From Bosea sp. Tri-49 (GTDB taxonomy: Bacteria; Pseudomonadota; Alphaproteobacteria; Rhizobiales; Beijerinckiaceae), in NCBI RefSeq assembly GCF_003952665.1, contig NZ_CP017946.1:1364001-1428000 (forward strand): DNA of 64,000 nt. Reading direction: 5' to 3'. The notes below the pieces were generated by a model. The model was not told where the DNA came from, did not search any database, and was given only the letters and a program-made list of their open reading frames with translations. Shown here piece after piece: positions 55,261 through 64,000 of this stretch. Every line of letters starts with the position of its first letter. The stretch's first letter is position 1. Position numbers and translations under genes: made by a program.

Positions 55261-56090
55261 CGATCGCTAACCCTGTCACCCTGCCGCTCTCCGGCTTCCA
55301 GCCGCAGCACTTCCAACTCGCTGTCGCCGGCAAGGTCGCGACCGTGACGCTGAACCGGCCGGAGAAGAAGAATCCGCTGACCTTCGAGAGCTATCGCGAG
55401 CTGACAGATTTCTTCCTCGCCACGCAGAAGGACGAGGCGGTCAAGGCGATCGTGGTGACCGGCGCCGGCGGCAACTTCTCCTCGGGCGGCGATGTCTTCG
55501 AGATCATCGGGCCGCTGGTGGCGATGGACACCAAGGACCTCTTGAAGTTCACCCGGATGACCGGCGAGCTGGTCAAGACCATGCGCGCCTGTCCGCAGCC
55601 GATCGTGGCCGCGATCGACGGCATCTGCGCCGGCGCCGGCGCGATCGTCGCCATGGCCTCGGACCTCAGGTTCGGCACGGCCGAGACCAAGATCGCTTTC
55701 CTGTTCAACCGCGTCGGCCTTGCCGGCTGCGACATGGGCGCCTGCGCGATGCTCCCCCGCATCATCGGCCAGGGCCGCGCCGCTGAACTGCTCTATACCG
55801 GCCGGGTGCTCAAGGGCGAGGAGGCCGAGCGCTGGGGCTTCCTCAACCGGCTGATCGCCCGCGAAAGCGTGCTCGCCGAGGCGCAGGCACTCGCCGCCGA
55901 GCTCGCCGACGGCCCGACCTTCGCCAACGCCATGACCAAGCGCATGCTCGAGATGGAATGGGCGATGTCGGTCGAATCCGCGATCGAGGCCGAAGCGGTG
56001 GCGCAGGCTTTGTGCATGCAGACCGAGGATTTCGCTCGCGCCTATCACGCCTTCGCCGAGAAGCGGAAACCGGTGTTCGAGGGCAACTGA
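55257..56090 (+). CDS. Enoyl-CoA hydratase/isomerase family protein
   Basis: A 277-residue crotonase-fold enzyme. The CoA/oxyanion motifs are [38 protein letters not shown] and [20 protein letters not shown]; the C-terminal helices contain [20 protein letters not shown]. In the aminobenzoyl-CoA pathway a hydratase or ring hydrolase of this fold is needed after dearomatisation. The precise reaction (hydration or C-C ring opening) cannot be told from sequence. Coupled to MarR by an ATGA overlap. Confidence 0.87.
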   Translation: MTIANPVTLPLSGFQPQHFQLAVAGKVATVTLNRPEKKNPLTFESYRELTDFFLATQKDEAVKAIVVTGAGGNFSSGGDVFEIIGPLVAMDTKDLLKFTRMTGELVKTMRACPQPIVAAIDGICAGAGAIVAMASDLRFGTAETKIAFLFNRVGLAGCDMGACAMLPRIIGQGRAAELLYTGRVLKGEEAERWGFLNRLIARESVLAEAQALAAELADGPTFANAMTKRMLEMEWAMSVESAIEAEAVAQALCMQTEDFARAYHAFAEKRKPVFEGN

Positions 56091-56091
56091 G

Positions 56092-57267
56092 ATGGCTTCG
56101 CTCGGCCTCGGCATTCTCGGCGACACGCTCGACTGGCCCTTCTTCGAGGCGCATCACCGCGACTTCGCTGAGCGCCTGTCCGCCTGGGCCGACGCCACTC
56201 TGCCCGGCCTGCCGCATGACGATGTCGACGAGGCCTGCCGCGCCCGGGTGACGGCGCTCGGGCAAGCCGGCTTCCTCAAGGCGGCCGTACCGGCGGACCA
56301 TGGCGGTCTGCATGCCGCGCTGGACGTGCGCACGCTCTGCCTCGCCCGCGAGATATTGGCCGCCCGCGACGGCCTCGCCGATTTCGCCTTCGCCATGCAG
56401 GGGCTGGGCACCGGTTCGATCAGCGTCGCCGGCTCGGCCGAGATGAAGGCGCGCATCCTGCCGGCAGTGGCGCGCGGCGAGAAGATCGCCGCCTTTGCCC
56501 TTTCCGAGAAAGAGGCCGGCTCCGACGTCGCGGCTCTGGCGACCTCGGCCACGCCGGACGGCAATACCCATGTCCGGATCGACGGCGAGAAGACCTGGAT
56601 CTCGAATGGCGGCATCGCCGACCATTATGTCGTCTTCGCCCGCTCCGGCGAAGCGCCGGGCGCGCGCGGCCTTTCCGCCTATCTGGTCGAGGCCGATACG
56701 CCCGGCCTCTCCATCGCCGAACGCATCGACGTGATCGCGCCGCATCCGCTGGCGACCTTGCGCTTCGATGGCTGCCGCATCCCCGTCACGAATCGCATCG
56801 GCGGGCCGGGCGACGGCTTCAAGGTCGCGATGGCAACGCTCGACATCTTCCGCTCGACGGTCGGCGCCGCGGCGCTCGGTTTCGCCCGCCGAGCGCTGCA
56901 CGAGACGGTGTTACACGCGAAGACCCGCAAGCTCTTCGGCGGCACGCTCGGCGATCTCCAGCTCTCGCAGGCAGCGATCGCCGACAGCGCGACCGAGGTC
57001 GATGCCGCCGCTTTGCTCGTCTACCGCGCCGCCTGGACCAAGGACCTGGGTGCGCCCCGCGTCACCCGCGAGGCGGCGCTGGCGAAGCTGGTCGCGACCG
57101 AGAACGCCCAGAAGGTGATCGATCGCGCCGTGCAGATCCATGGCGGGCTCGGCGTCACCCGCGGGGTCAAGGTCGAGGAACTCTACCGCGAGATCAGGGC
57201 GCTCAGGATCTACGAGGGCGCCAGCGAGGTCCAGAAGGTCGTGATCGCCCGCGACCTCCTGAAGTAA
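56092..57267 (+). CDS. Acyl-CoA dehydrogenase
   Basis: A 391-residue FAD-dependent acyl-CoA dehydrogenase. Family signatures are [57 protein letters not shown] and the C-terminal [20 protein letters not shown], where the Glu in IYEG is in the position of the catalytic base. It starts 1 base after the hydratase stop. Probably oxidises a cyclic or ring-opened CoA thioester in the same pathway. Confidence 0.88.
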   Translation: MASLGLGILGDTLDWPFFEAHHRDFAERLSAWADATLPGLPHDDVDEACRARVTALGQAGFLKAAVPADHGGLHAALDVRTLCLAREILAARDGLADFAFAMQGLGTGSISVAGSAEMKARILPAVARGEKIAAFALSEKEAGSDVAALATSATPDGNTHVRIDGEKTWISNGGIADHYVVFARSGEAPGARGLSAYLVEADTPGLSIAERIDVIAPHPLATLRFDGCRIPVTNRIGGPGDGFKVAMATLDIFRSTVGAAALGFARRALHETVLHAKTRKLFGGTLGDLQLSQAAIADSATEVDAAALLVYRAAWTKDLGAPRVTREAALAKLVATENAQKVIDRAVQIHGGLGVTRGVKVEELYREIRALRIYEGASEVQKVVIARDLLK

Positions 57268-57291
57268 GGCAAAGAACGCCAGGGGAACGAG

Positions 57292-58950
57292 ATGACAACC
57301 GCAGACTGGGCGCGGTCGGGACATGTGGACACTTTCGCGCGGGACAACCTGCCGCCGCGCGAGAGCTGGCCGCGCCTCGACCTCGCAGCCGCCGGGCTGA
57401 GCTATCCCGAGCGGCTCAACGTCGTCACCGAATTCGTCGACCGGCATGTCGCCGAGGGGCGCGGCGAGCGCGATGCGGTGATCGGCCCGAGCGAAACCTG
57501 GAGCTATGAGGCGCTCGCCGACAAGGTGAATCGCATCGCCAATGTGCTGACCCGCGATCTCGGCATGGTGCCCGGCAACCGCGTGCTGCTGCGCGCCGCC
57601 AATACGCCAATGATGGTCGCGACCTATTTCGCGGTGCTCAAGGCCGGCGGCGTCGTGGTCGCGACCATGCCGATGCTGCGCGCCCGCGAAATCGCCTATC
57701 CAATCCGCAAGGCAAAGATCGCGCGGGCGCTCTGCGACGCGACGCTGGTCGACGAACTCAAGGCAGCGCAACAGCTTGCGCCGGAACTCTCGAGCATTGT
57801 GACATGGGGCGCAGGAGCTTCGGGAGACGGCGCTCTCGAAGCCATGATGGACAAAGCCGGCTACGAGGTTTTCGAGCCGGCTGACACGGCGCAGGATGAT
57901 GTCTGCCTGATCGCCTTCACCTCGGGCACGACCGGCGAGCCCAAAGGCACGATGCACTTCCAGCGCGACCTGCTGGCGATCTGCGACGCCTATGGTGCGC
58001 GCGTGCTGCAGGCTGCTTCGGATGACCGCTTCATCGGCTCGCCGCCGCTCGCCTTCACCTTCGGGCTCGGCGGCATCGTGCTCTTCCCCTTGCGGATCGG
58101 CGCCGCCTGCATCCTGCCGGCCAAGGTCGCGCCGCCCGATCTCGCCGAGGCGATCGAACGCTACCGCGCCACTGTCTGCTTCACGGCGCCGACCGCCTAT
58201 CGCGCCATGCTCGCCAAGCTCGGCGAGCGCGATCTGTCATCGCTGCGCATCTGCGTCTCCGCTGGTGAGGCACTGCCGAAGGCGACCTTCGATGCTTGGC
58301 AGGCAGCGACCGGGCTGCCTTTGATGGACGGCATCGGCGCGACCGAGATGCTGCACATTTTCATCGGTGCGCCACGCGAGGCAATCCGGCCGGGCGCGAC
58401 CGGCCTGCCGGTGCCAGGCTACGAGGCCAAGATCGTCGACGAGGACGGCAGGCAAGTGCCCGACGGCACGCCAGGTCGCCTCGCCGTGCGCGGCCCGACC
58501 GGCTGCCGCTACCTCGCCGATCCGCGCCAGGCCAAATACATCCTCGACGGCTGGAACGTCACCGGCGACACCTATCTGCGCGATACCGACGGCTATTTCT
58601 GGTATCAAGCCCGCTCCGACGACATGATCATCTCGGCCGGCTACAACATCGCCGGGCCGGAGGTTGAAGCCTGCCTGCTGACGCATGAAGCGGTCGCCGA
58701 GTGCGGCGTCGTCGGCGCGCCCTGCCCCGAGCGTGGACAGATCGTGAAGGCCTATGTGCTGTTGCGTGAGGGTTTCAGCGGCGATGCTGCCCTGGCCAAA
58801 GCGCTGCAAGACCACGTCAAGGCGGCGATCGCGCCCTACAAATACCCGCGCGCCATCGCCTTCGTGACAACCCTGCCGAAGACCTCTACCGGAAAGCTGC
58901 AGCGCTTCGCCCTGCGCGAGATCGCGCGCCAGGAAGCCTCGGCCTCCTGA
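57292..58950 (+). CDS. Benzoate-CoA ligase family protein, probably 2-aminobenzoate-CoA ligase
   Basis: A 552-residue ANL-superfamily ligase. Motifs are AFTSGTTGEPKGTMHFQRDL (A3), SPPLAFTFGLGGIVLFPLRI, DGIGATEMLHIFIGAPREAI (A5), YFWYQARSDDMIISAGYNIA (A8) and the A10 Lys in LPKTSTGKLQRF. The branch resembles benzoate- and 2-aminobenzoate-CoA ligases. It activates the aromatic acid with ATP and CoA, giving the substrate for the two-domain monooxygenase/reductase across the divergent promoter. Anthranilate is favoured by that partner; salicylate remains possible. Confidence 0.85.
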   Translation: MTTADWARSGHVDTFARDNLPPRESWPRLDLAAAGLSYPERLNVVTEFVDRHVAEGRGERDAVIGPSETWSYEALADKVNRIANVLTRDLGMVPGNRVLLRAANTPMMVATYFAVLKAGGVVVATMPMLRAREIAYPIRKAKIARALCDATLVDELKAAQQLAPELSSIVTWGAGASGDGALEAMMDKAGYEVFEPADTAQDDVCLIAFTSGTTGEPKGTMHFQRDLLAICDAYGARVLQAASDDRFIGSPPLAFTFGLGGIVLFPLRIGAACILPAKVAPPDLAEAIERYRATVCFTAPTAYRAMLAKLGERDLSSLRICVSAGEALPKATFDAWQAATGLPLMDGIGATEMLHIFIGAPREAIRPGATGLPVPGYEAKIVDEDGRQVPDGTPGRLAVRGPTGCRYLADPRQAKYILDGWNVTGDTYLRDTDGYFWYQARSDDMIISAGYNIAGPEVEACLLTHEAVAECGVVGAPCPERGQIVKAYVLLREGFSGDAALAKALQDHVKAAIAPYKYPRAIAFVTTLPKTSTGKLQRFALREIARQEASAS

Positions 58951-58974
58951 CTACTGCTTGAGAAAGATCACGCC

Positions 58975-59406
58975 ATGACCAGCGGCATGCCGCCCTCCGA
59001 CCCTGTTTCGCGTCGCGCCCGCGCCGTCCTGCCCGAAGGCTGGCCCCAGCCACGCGGCTATGCCAACGGCATGGTCGCCGAGGGCAAGGTGCTGATGACC
59101 GGCGGTCTCGTCGGCTGGGATGCTCAAGGCGTCTTCGCCAAAGGCTTCGTCGCGCAGGTCGGCCAGACGCTCGCCAACATCAAGGCGGTGGTCGAAGCCG
59201 GCGGCGGCAAGGTCGAGGATATCGTGCGGCTGACCTGGTACGTCACCGACATCGAGGCCTATCGCAAAAGCCTGGCCGAGCTCGGCCCGGCCTATCGCGC
59301 CAATTTCGGCCGGCATTTCCCGGCCATGGCGGTGGTCGCGGTCGCGGCTCTGGTCGAGCCCGAGGCGATGGTCGAGATCGAAGCGACGGCGGTGCTGGCC
59401 GACTGA
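58975..59406 (+). CDS. Rid (YjgF/YER057c/UK114) family protein lacking the RidA arginine
   Basis: A 143-residue Rid-fold protein: YANGMVAEGKVLMTGGLVGW, VGQTLANIKAVVEAGGGKVE, DIVRLTWYVTDIEAYRKSLA, VEIEATAVL. RidA enzymes deaminate enamines and imines using an Arg in 'PARS.VEV'; here the site reads FPAMAVVAVAALV, so the catalytic Arg is missing. Its position at the end of an aminobenzoyl-CoA operon suggests it handles an amino/imino intermediate, but not by the standard RidA mechanism. The ATG follows the ligase stop by 24 bases. Confidence 0.85.
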   Translation: MTSGMPPSDPVSRRARAVLPEGWPQPRGYANGMVAEGKVLMTGGLVGWDAQGVFAKGFVAQVGQTLANIKAVVEAGGGKVEDIVRLTWYVTDIEAYRKSLAELGPAYRANFGRHFPAMAVVAVAALVEPEAMVEIEATAVLAD

Positions 59407-59513
59407 GCATTCGACCCGGCAAGGTTTCCGAGCTGATAGGAATTTACCAAGAATTATCCACGATACTCGACGGCGCCGCCCATTCCCGGGCGGTGCGTAA
59501 CCAGGAGTATCGC

Positions 59514-60164
59514 ATGACAAGCATCGGCGGCGTTGGGGGCTTTCGTCCGCCACCGCCCGGGAAACCACCGAGCTTCGACAAGCTCGACGGCAACAGCGAC
59601 GGGGTGCTCAACCTCGATGAATTTGCCGCCGGCGCGCCGAAGGGCGCCGACAGCAAGAAGACCGAGAGGCTGTTCAAGGCGATGGACGCCGACCAGGACG
59701 GCTCGGTCAGCAAGGCGGAATCGGACGCCTTCAAGGCGAAGTTCGAGAAGGCCGACCAGCAGATGCAGGCCCTTTTGCTGATGCTCCAGTCGGATTCGGC
59801 CAGCGCCACCACGGCGAAGAAGGCCGACGCCAAGGACGGCGACGACAAGAACTACTTCGCCAAGCTCGACGCCGATTCCGACGGCAGCGTCGCCAAGGAA
59901 GAATTCCTGAAGGCGGTCGCTCCCGATGGCGATGGCTCGAACGGCCTGCTCAGCCGCCTCTTCGCCGCGATGGACGCGGATCAGGACGGCAAGATCTCCA
60001 AGAAGGAGATGGACGACTTCAAGAAGCAGATGGAGGAGCGCGCCTCGCACCGGCCGCCTCCACCGCCGCCACCGGAAGTCGCCGGCGCGTCCGAAGCCTA
60101 TGGCCAGACCTACCAGCTTGGAGCAAAACCCCCGGCTGGCGCAACCTATTCCCAGGCGGCTTAA
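59514..60164 (+). CDS. EF-hand calcium-binding protein
   Basis: A 216-residue protein with four EF-hand loops: DGNSDGVLNLDE, DADQDGSVSKAE, DADSDGSVAKEE and DADQDGKISKKE, arranged as two pairs separated by a helical linker (QQMQALLLMLQSDSASATTA). N- and C-terminal segments are Pro/Gly-rich (GGFRPPPPGKPP; RPPPPPPPEVAG). No signal peptide is evident. The AGGAG site supports the ATG at 59514. It probably binds Ca2+; cellular role unknown. The helix-linker layout recalls XopAP-like/EF-hand proteins of rhizobia, but I cannot place it further. Confidence 0.85.
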   Translation: MTSIGGVGGFRPPPPGKPPSFDKLDGNSDGVLNLDEFAAGAPKGADSKKTERLFKAMDADQDGSVSKAESDAFKAKFEKADQQMQALLLMLQSDSASATTAKKADAKDGDDKNYFAKLDADSDGSVAKEEFLKAVAPDGDGSNGLLSRLFAAMDADQDGKISKKEMDDFKKQMEERASHRPPPPPPPEVAGASEAYGQTYQLGAKPPAGATYSQAA

Positions 60165-60180
60165 GTCACCGCTTGCACAA

Positions 60181-60219
60181 CGCCGGGCCGGCAGAAGGCC
60201 GTCCGGCGCTCTTCAGATT
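60181..60219. terminator. Terminator between the EF-hand gene and cysN
   Basis: CGCCGG (60181-60186) pairs with CCGGCG (60203-60208) with an inner GCC/GGC, followed by a T-rich tract (GATTTTGCTTTT). It lies between convergent genes. Confidence 0.55.
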
Positions 60220-60226
60220 TTGCTTT

Positions 60227-61855
60227 TCAGATTCCGGCCCCGTCATAGAGCGCAGGCGGCGCCCTCCGAGCCCATAGTCTGGCATGCAGGCCCTTCAGCA
60301 GCGGCCGGAGCACCACATCGCCCAGCCCAAGAGCAGCCGCGAGAGCCCACTGCCCCGTCGGCAGCGCCACGGCGGCAAAGACGAACAATCCGGACGCCAG
60401 ACGCCAGCTCGCCGCCTCGAACCAGACACGCCGCTCCTGCGCACCTCGCCAGCCGACGAGCCGCAGAATAGCGCGGCCAGCAGCACCGGCTTCAGTAATA
60501 GAGCGAGTCTTGTCCTGAGCCGTGCGGATATCGACGAAACCGAAGGCAACCGTCTGGTTGCTGAGCCTGTCGATCAGGATGAAGCCGCCGAGCTCGCGGC
60601 TGCGGGCGTAGTCGAGCACCGCGAGCGGCCGATCGAGCTTCAGGGTCGTCAAGCCGATCCCGTTCATCGCCAGGCTCTCGGCCGGCGCTTCGGCATAGCT
60701 CTCGATATCGACGCTATGGTGCAGCCGGATGATCTGGGCGTTGGCGGTCGCGGTGGCGAGCTTGAGGATGAATTCGCCGCCTTCGCGCAGCGCCGCCTCG
60801 CCGGTCCAGAGCAGCCGCGCCCGCAGCTCCTGTTGCGCCGCGGGGCCGTGCGTGAGCGAGGCGATGACGTCGCCACGGGAGACATCGATCTCGTCGGTGA
60901 GCGTGACAGTCACCGACTGGCCGGCGCCCGCCTGCGAGACGTCGCCGGAGGGCGCGAGGATGCGGGCGATCGTGCTGCGCCGGCCGGAAGGCAGCGCCGC
61001 GACCACATCGCCGACGCGCAGGCGTCCGCGCGCGACCGTGCCGGCGAAGCCACGGAAGTCGAGATCGGGCCGGTTGACCCATTGCACGGGCAAGGCAAAG
61101 CCGGCCTCGACCTCAGCCTCTGCGACGACCACGACGGATTCGAGCAAGGGCAGCAGCGCCGGCCCACGATACCATGGCGTCAGCCCGGAGAGACTGGTCA
61201 CGTTCTCGCCGTCGCGGGCCGAGACCGGGACGAAATCGATGCTGGCGAAGCCGAGTCCGGCGACCGCCTTGCGGTAATCCTGTTCGATCTGCCGATAGAC
61301 CGCCTCGTCATAGCCGACCAGGTCCATCTTGTTGACGGCGACGACGACATGGCGGACGCCGACCAGCGAGACGATGAAGGAATGCCGGCGTGTCTGCGGC
61401 AGCAGGCCCTTGCGGGCATCGATCAGGATGATGGCGAGGTCGGCGGTCGAGGCGCCGGTCGCCATGTTGCGGGTGTACTGCTCGTGGCCGGGGGTGTCCG
61501 CGACGATGAAGCTGCGAGCGTCGGTCGAGAAATAACGATAGGCGACATCGATGGTGATGCCCTGCTCGCGCTCGGCCGAGAGCCCGTCGACCAGCAGCGC
61601 GAAGTCCGGCGCCGCGCCTTGCGTGCCGAATTTGCGGGAATCGCTGTCGAGCGCGGTGAGCTGGTCGTCGAAGACCGCCCCGGCCTCGTAGAGGATGCGG
61701 CCGATCAGGGTCGACTTGCCGTCGTCGACCGAGCCGCAGGTGATGAACCGCAGCAGGGCACGAGCGCTGCCCTCGGTGTTCTGGCCCTGATCATTGGCGG
61801 GATGCGGCTGGCCAGCCGGAGCGGGCTGGCCCTTCAACTTCGCGAGCGCCGCCAT
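60227..61855 (-). CDS. cysN: Sulfate adenylyltransferase subunit 1 with C-terminal DUF2061-like segment
   Basis: A 542-residue GTPase subunit of ATP sulfurylase, which makes APS from sulfate together with CysD. G motifs are GSVDDGKST (residues 41-49), VADTPGHEQY (DTPG at 120-123) and NKMD (175-178), followed by EF-Tu-like beta-barrels. The CysN part ends near residue 443 (VAFGFVDI). A linker then leads to about 55 residues with the pattern RRVWFEAASWRLASGLFVFA, then QWALAAALGLGDVVLRPLLK, ending LHARLWARR. That pattern is DUF2061-like: two hydrophobic helices with a SWR motif. No CysC kinase domain is fused. The start (61855) coincides with the cysD stop. Confidence 0.92.
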   Translation of the reverse strand: MAALAKLKGQPAPAGQPHPANDQGQNTEGSARALLRFITCGSVDDGKSTLIGRILYEAGAVFDDQLTALDSDSRKFGTQGAAPDFALLVDGLSAEREQGITIDVAYRYFSTDARSFIVADTPGHEQYTRNMATGASTADLAIILIDARKGLLPQTRRHSFIVSLVGVRHVVVAVNKMDLVGYDEAVYRQIEQDYRKAVAGLGFASIDFVPVSARDGENVTSLSGLTPWYRGPALLPLLESVVVVAEAEVEAGFALPVQWVNRPDLDFRGFAGTVARGRLRVGDVVAALPSGRRSTIARILAPSGDVSQAGAGQSVTVTLTDEIDVSRGDVIASLTHGPAAQQELRARLLWTGEAALREGGEFILKLATATANAQIIRLHHSVDIESYAEAPAESLAMNGIGLTTLKLDRPLAVLDYARSRELGGFILIDRLSNQTVAFGFVDIRTAQDKTRSITEAGAAGRAILRLVGWRGAQERRVWFEAASWRLASGLFVFAAVALPTGQWALAAALGLGDVVLRPLLKGLHARLWARRAPPALYDGAGI

Positions 61856-62757
61856 CAGAAATAGCCTTCCTGCTTCTTCTGTTCCATCGAGCCCGAGCCG
61901 TCATGGTCGATGACGCGGCCCTCGCGCTCGGAGGAGCGTGACGCCCGCATTTCCGCGATGATGTCGGTGAGGTTCGCCGCCTCGCTCTCGACCGCCCCGG
62001 TCAGCGGGTAGCAGCCGAGCGTGCGGAAGCGGACCATGCGGGTCTCGAGCTGCTCACCGGGCAAAAGCTCCATGCGCTCGTCGTCGCGCATGATCCAGGC
62101 GCCGTTGCGACGCACGACCGGGCGTGGCGCGGCGAAATAGAGCGGCACGACCGGGATGTTCTCGAGCGCGATGTAGTCCCAGACGTCCTTCTCGGTCCAG
62201 TTGGACAGCGGGAAGACGCGGAAGCTCTCGCCCGGCGCCTTGCGCGTGTTGAACAGCCGCCAGGGCTCCGGGCGCTGGTTCTTCGGGTCCCAGCGATGCT
62301 GCTCCGAGCGCAGCGAGAACACCCGCTCCTTCGCCCGGCTCTTCTCCTCGTCGCGCCGGGCGCCGCCAAAGGCCGCGTCGAAGCCATGCTTGTCGAGGGC
62401 CTGCTTCAGCCCTTGCGTCTTCATGACGTCGGTGTGCAGGCGCGAGCCCGAGGCGAACGGATTGACGCCGGCACGCACGCCCTCCTCGTTGACGTGCACG
62501 ATCAGGTCGAGGCCAAGGCGGCTGGCGGTCTGGTCGCGGAAGGCGATCATGTCGCGGAACTTCCAGGTCGTATCGACATGGAGCAGCGGGAAAGGCGGCT
62601 TGCCGGGATAGAAGGCCTTCATCACGAGATGCAGCAGCACCGCCGAGTCCTTGCCGATCGAATACAGCAGAACGGGCTTCTCGCAGGTCGCGACGACCTC
62701 ACGGATGATGAAGATCGCCTCGGCTTCAAGCTTCTGCAGATGACTGAGCTGGATCAC
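61855..62757 (-). CDS. cysD: Sulfate adenylyltransferase subunit 2
   Basis: A 300-residue PP-loop ATP pyrophosphatase subunit of ATP sulfurylase. It starts (GTG) with [20 protein letters not shown]. The PP-loop is [20 protein letters not shown], with [20 protein letters not shown] and [17 protein letters not shown] downstream. The GTG at 62757 overlaps the cysH TGA (GTGA), so the two are translationally coupled. The long ATG frame to 62898 would lie inside cysH and is rejected. Confidence 0.93.
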   Translation of the reverse strand: MIQLSHLQKLEAEAIFIIREVVATCEKPVLLYSIGKDSAVLLHLVMKAFYPGKPPFPLLHVDTTWKFRDMIAFRDQTASRLGLDLIVHVNEEGVRAGVNPFASGSRLHTDVMKTQGLKQALDKHGFDAAFGGARRDEEKSRAKERVFSLRSEQHRWDPKNQRPEPWRLFNTRKAPGESFRVFPLSNWTEKDVWDYIALENIPVVPLYFAAPRPVVRRNGAWIMRDDERMELLPGEQLETRMVRFRTLGCYPLTGAVESEAANLTDIIAEMRASRSSEREGRVIDHDGSGSMEQKKQEGYF

Positions 62758-63512
62758 GCCAAAACCTCCGCGGCCGGCTTGGACCGCACCAGCCGGCCAT
62801 CCGGGCCGACATGCAGGCCGCATTCCTTGGCGGCCTCTTCTTCCCACCACCAGCGCCCGGCCCGTTCCGGCTCGCCCGGCTGGATCGCGCGGGTGCAAGG
62901 CTGGCAGCCGATCGAGAGGAAACCCTGCTCGTGCAGCGGGTTGAGCGGGACGTCGTGCTTGCGGGCGAAGGCCAGGGCCTCGTCGCGCGACCAGTCGAGC
63001 AGCGGATTGAATTTGACCAGACCGCGCTCCCGGTCGACCTCGGCAAGGGCGACGCCACCGCGCGCAGCCGACTGGTCAGCGCGCAGGCCGGTGATCCAGG
63101 CAGCGGCCCCGGCGAGCGCCCGGCCGAGCGGCTCGACCTTGCGGGCATTGCAGCAGGCCTTGCGGGCCTCGATCGAATTGTAGAAGCCGTTGATGCCGTG
63201 GCTGAGCACGAAAGCCTCGACGGCGTCATGCCGCGGATAGAACGGCGTGATCGCGATGCCGTAGCGCGCCTCAGTGTCCGCCCAGAGCGCATGGACCTCA
63301 CCGAAAAGCCGACCCGTGTCGAGCGTGACGATCTCGATCGGCAACGCCTGGGTTGCGATCAGATGGGTGACGACCTGGTCTTCGAGACCGAAGCTGGTGG
63401 TGAAGACGAGGCGCCCGGCAACTTGCCGCGCCAGTCCCGCAAGGCGTTCGGCGGCATCCGCCGTTCCGAACGCAGCATTGAGGTTTCCGGCCTGTTCCTG
63501 CAACTCGAACAT
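62754..63512 (-). CDS. cysH: Phosphoadenylyl-/adenylyl-sulfate reductase (APS-type, Fe-S)
   Basis: A 252-residue thioredoxin-dependent reductase turning APS (or PAPS) into sulfite and AMP. It carries the CC...CxxC iron-sulfur signature (Cys120, Cys121 in [12 protein letters not shown]; Cys203, Cys206 in [10 protein letters not shown]) that marks the APS-reducing branch, consistent with the lack of a CysC kinase domain in the adjacent cysN. Other motifs are [18 protein letters not shown] and [15 protein letters not shown]. It is the first gene of cysH-cysD-cysN. Confidence 0.93.
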   Translation of the reverse strand: MFELQEQAGNLNAAFGTADAAERLAGLARQVAGRLVFTTSFGLEDQVVTHLIATQALPIEIVTLDTGRLFGEVHALWADTEARYGIAITPFYPRHDAVEAFVLSHGINGFYNSIEARKACCNARKVEPLGRALAGAAAWITGLRADQSAARGGVALAEVDRERGLVKFNPLLDWSRDEALAFARKHDVPLNPLHEQGFLSIGCQPCTRAIQPGEPERAGRWWWEEEAAKECGLHVGPDGRLVRSKPAAEVLA

Positions 63513-63827
63513 GTGCTTGCTCTACACGGACGACGATGGCGCGAGCCGCTTGGCGGCGCCCTCGCCTATCATCACCCGTTCCAAACCGATCGCTCGGGTG
63601 TTCTGTAAATCGAACAATCCACATATAACCTGAACGCCGACCAATCAATTTACATCAGGTAGCGTGAATTTTCTTATTTGGAGGAAGAAGGAGAAGATCC
63701 TTCCAGCGTTGCCTAACTGACGCGGCGAACACCGGTGCGGCTTGCCCTTTGCCATAGGAACTTTCGCTCCGGCACCTGCGTTGAGCGGACAGGCAGGCTG
63801 GGCCCTGCGACGCAACAGGGGAACGTC
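63513..63827. other. Divergent intergenic region upstream of cysH
   Basis: 315 bases without a convincing gene. An AT-rich part (about 63605-63680) should carry the cysH promoter and any Cys regulator site. On the reverse strand TTGATT and TATATG lie 15 bases apart, a weak -35/-10 candidate. No repeat or riboswitch recognised. Confidence 0.4.
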
Positions 63828-64000
63828 ATGGCGAATTCCGCGAACCAGGCGGTCGAGAGCTTGCGCAAGGAGCAGCGCGAGCAGCGTAAGGACGAGAAGA
63901 AGGCCCGCAGTAAGGGCGAGAACGACCTCGACAAGGCGCTCGAGGGCACATTTCCCGCCAGTGACCCTGTCGCACCCCAAAGTCCAACCAAGCCCGGAGC
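63828..64000 (+). CDS. Small charged protein with FPASDP motif, 3' end beyond the window
   Basis: An open frame from ATG at 63828 (AGGGGAACG site upstream) through 57 codons to the window edge. It starts MANSANQAVESLRKEQREQR, has a highly charged KDEKKARSKGENDLDKALEG helix, then TFPASDPVAPQSPTKPG. The 'LD.ALE.TFPASDP' motif occurs in many short alphaproteobacterial proteins of unknown function, so I consider it real and nearly complete. Confidence 0.65.
   Translation, partial: MANSANQAVESLRKEQREQRKDEKKARSKGENDLDKALEGTFPASDPVAPQSPTKPG

Noticed and set aside
60284..61864. 526-codon forward frame antisense to cysN
   Set aside because: Shadow frame; CysN G-motifs are intact on the reverse strand.
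61855..62898. Longer ATG start for cysD at 62898
   Set aside because: It would place 47 codons inside cysH in another frame; the GTG at 62757 overlapping the cysH stop fits conservation and coupling.

Overview
This is a GC-rich chromosomal segment of an alphaproteobacterium. The gene families, the glnB-glnA pair, the pyrB/inactive-pyrC/plsY/dprA/topA block and the intergenic palindromes point to the Hyphomicrobiales (Rhizobiales). A Bosea-like or related genus is my best guess, but it was not tested. I see no tRNA or rRNA genes, no prophage, no transposase and no CRISPR array. Housekeeping genes dominate, with accessory blocks between them.

Layout. 0-5 kb: small exported proteins, the NAD(P)HX repair enzyme, and glnB-glnA behind a sigma-54-type promoter. 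5-9.3 kb: an accessory surface-polysaccharide patch (beta-helix protein, FkbM methyltransferase, glycosyltransferase, and a frameshifted remnant). 9.3-24.5 kb: parE, a LysR regulator, a DEAD-box helicase, a diguanylate cyclase, an A-type Fe-S carrier, a winged-helix/TPR regulator, a PhzF-like protein and gatA/gatC. 24.5-35 kb: a metal-dependent hydrolase, adenine deaminase, an AT-rich membrane-protein gene and a compact sulfolactate-degradation operon. The operon holds suyA, suyB, a GNAT gene, a YeiH-type exporter, slcC and comC, with a divergent GntR regulator and a TTT-type binding protein. 35-46 kb: ruvX, several small proteins, dprA-plsY-pyrC'-orf-pyrB, panB and topA. The 'dihydroorotase' has lost almost all its metal ligands. 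46-51 kb: a chemoreceptor with a CheR-docking tail, a DUF2778 L,D-transpeptidase-like protein, a VOC dioxygenase and secreted small proteins. 51-59.5 kb: a MarR-controlled aerobic 2-aminobenzoyl-CoA (anthranilate) type degradation cluster, with a two-domain monooxygenase/reductase facing an SDR-MarR-hydratase-dehydrogenase-CoA ligase-Rid operon. 59.5-64 kb: an EF-hand protein and assimilatory sulfate-reduction genes cysH-cysD-cysN, where CysN carries a C-terminal DUF2061-like membrane segment.

How the parts fit. The sulfolactate operon can invert (S)-sulfolactate to (R)-sulfolactate through sulfopyruvate, cleave it to pyruvate and sulfite, and export the sulfur anion. A perfect 14-bp palindrome between suyA and the GntR gene is its likely operator. 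The 2-aminobenzoyl-CoA cluster has ligase, dearomatising enzyme and beta-oxidation-like enzymes, with two copies of an AT-rich motif in the divergent promoter region. At least four families of palindromic intergenic repeats are visible. One, a ~115-bp three-hairpin element with CTAGAG ends, occurs three times here and supplies coding sequence and a stop codon to flanking genes.
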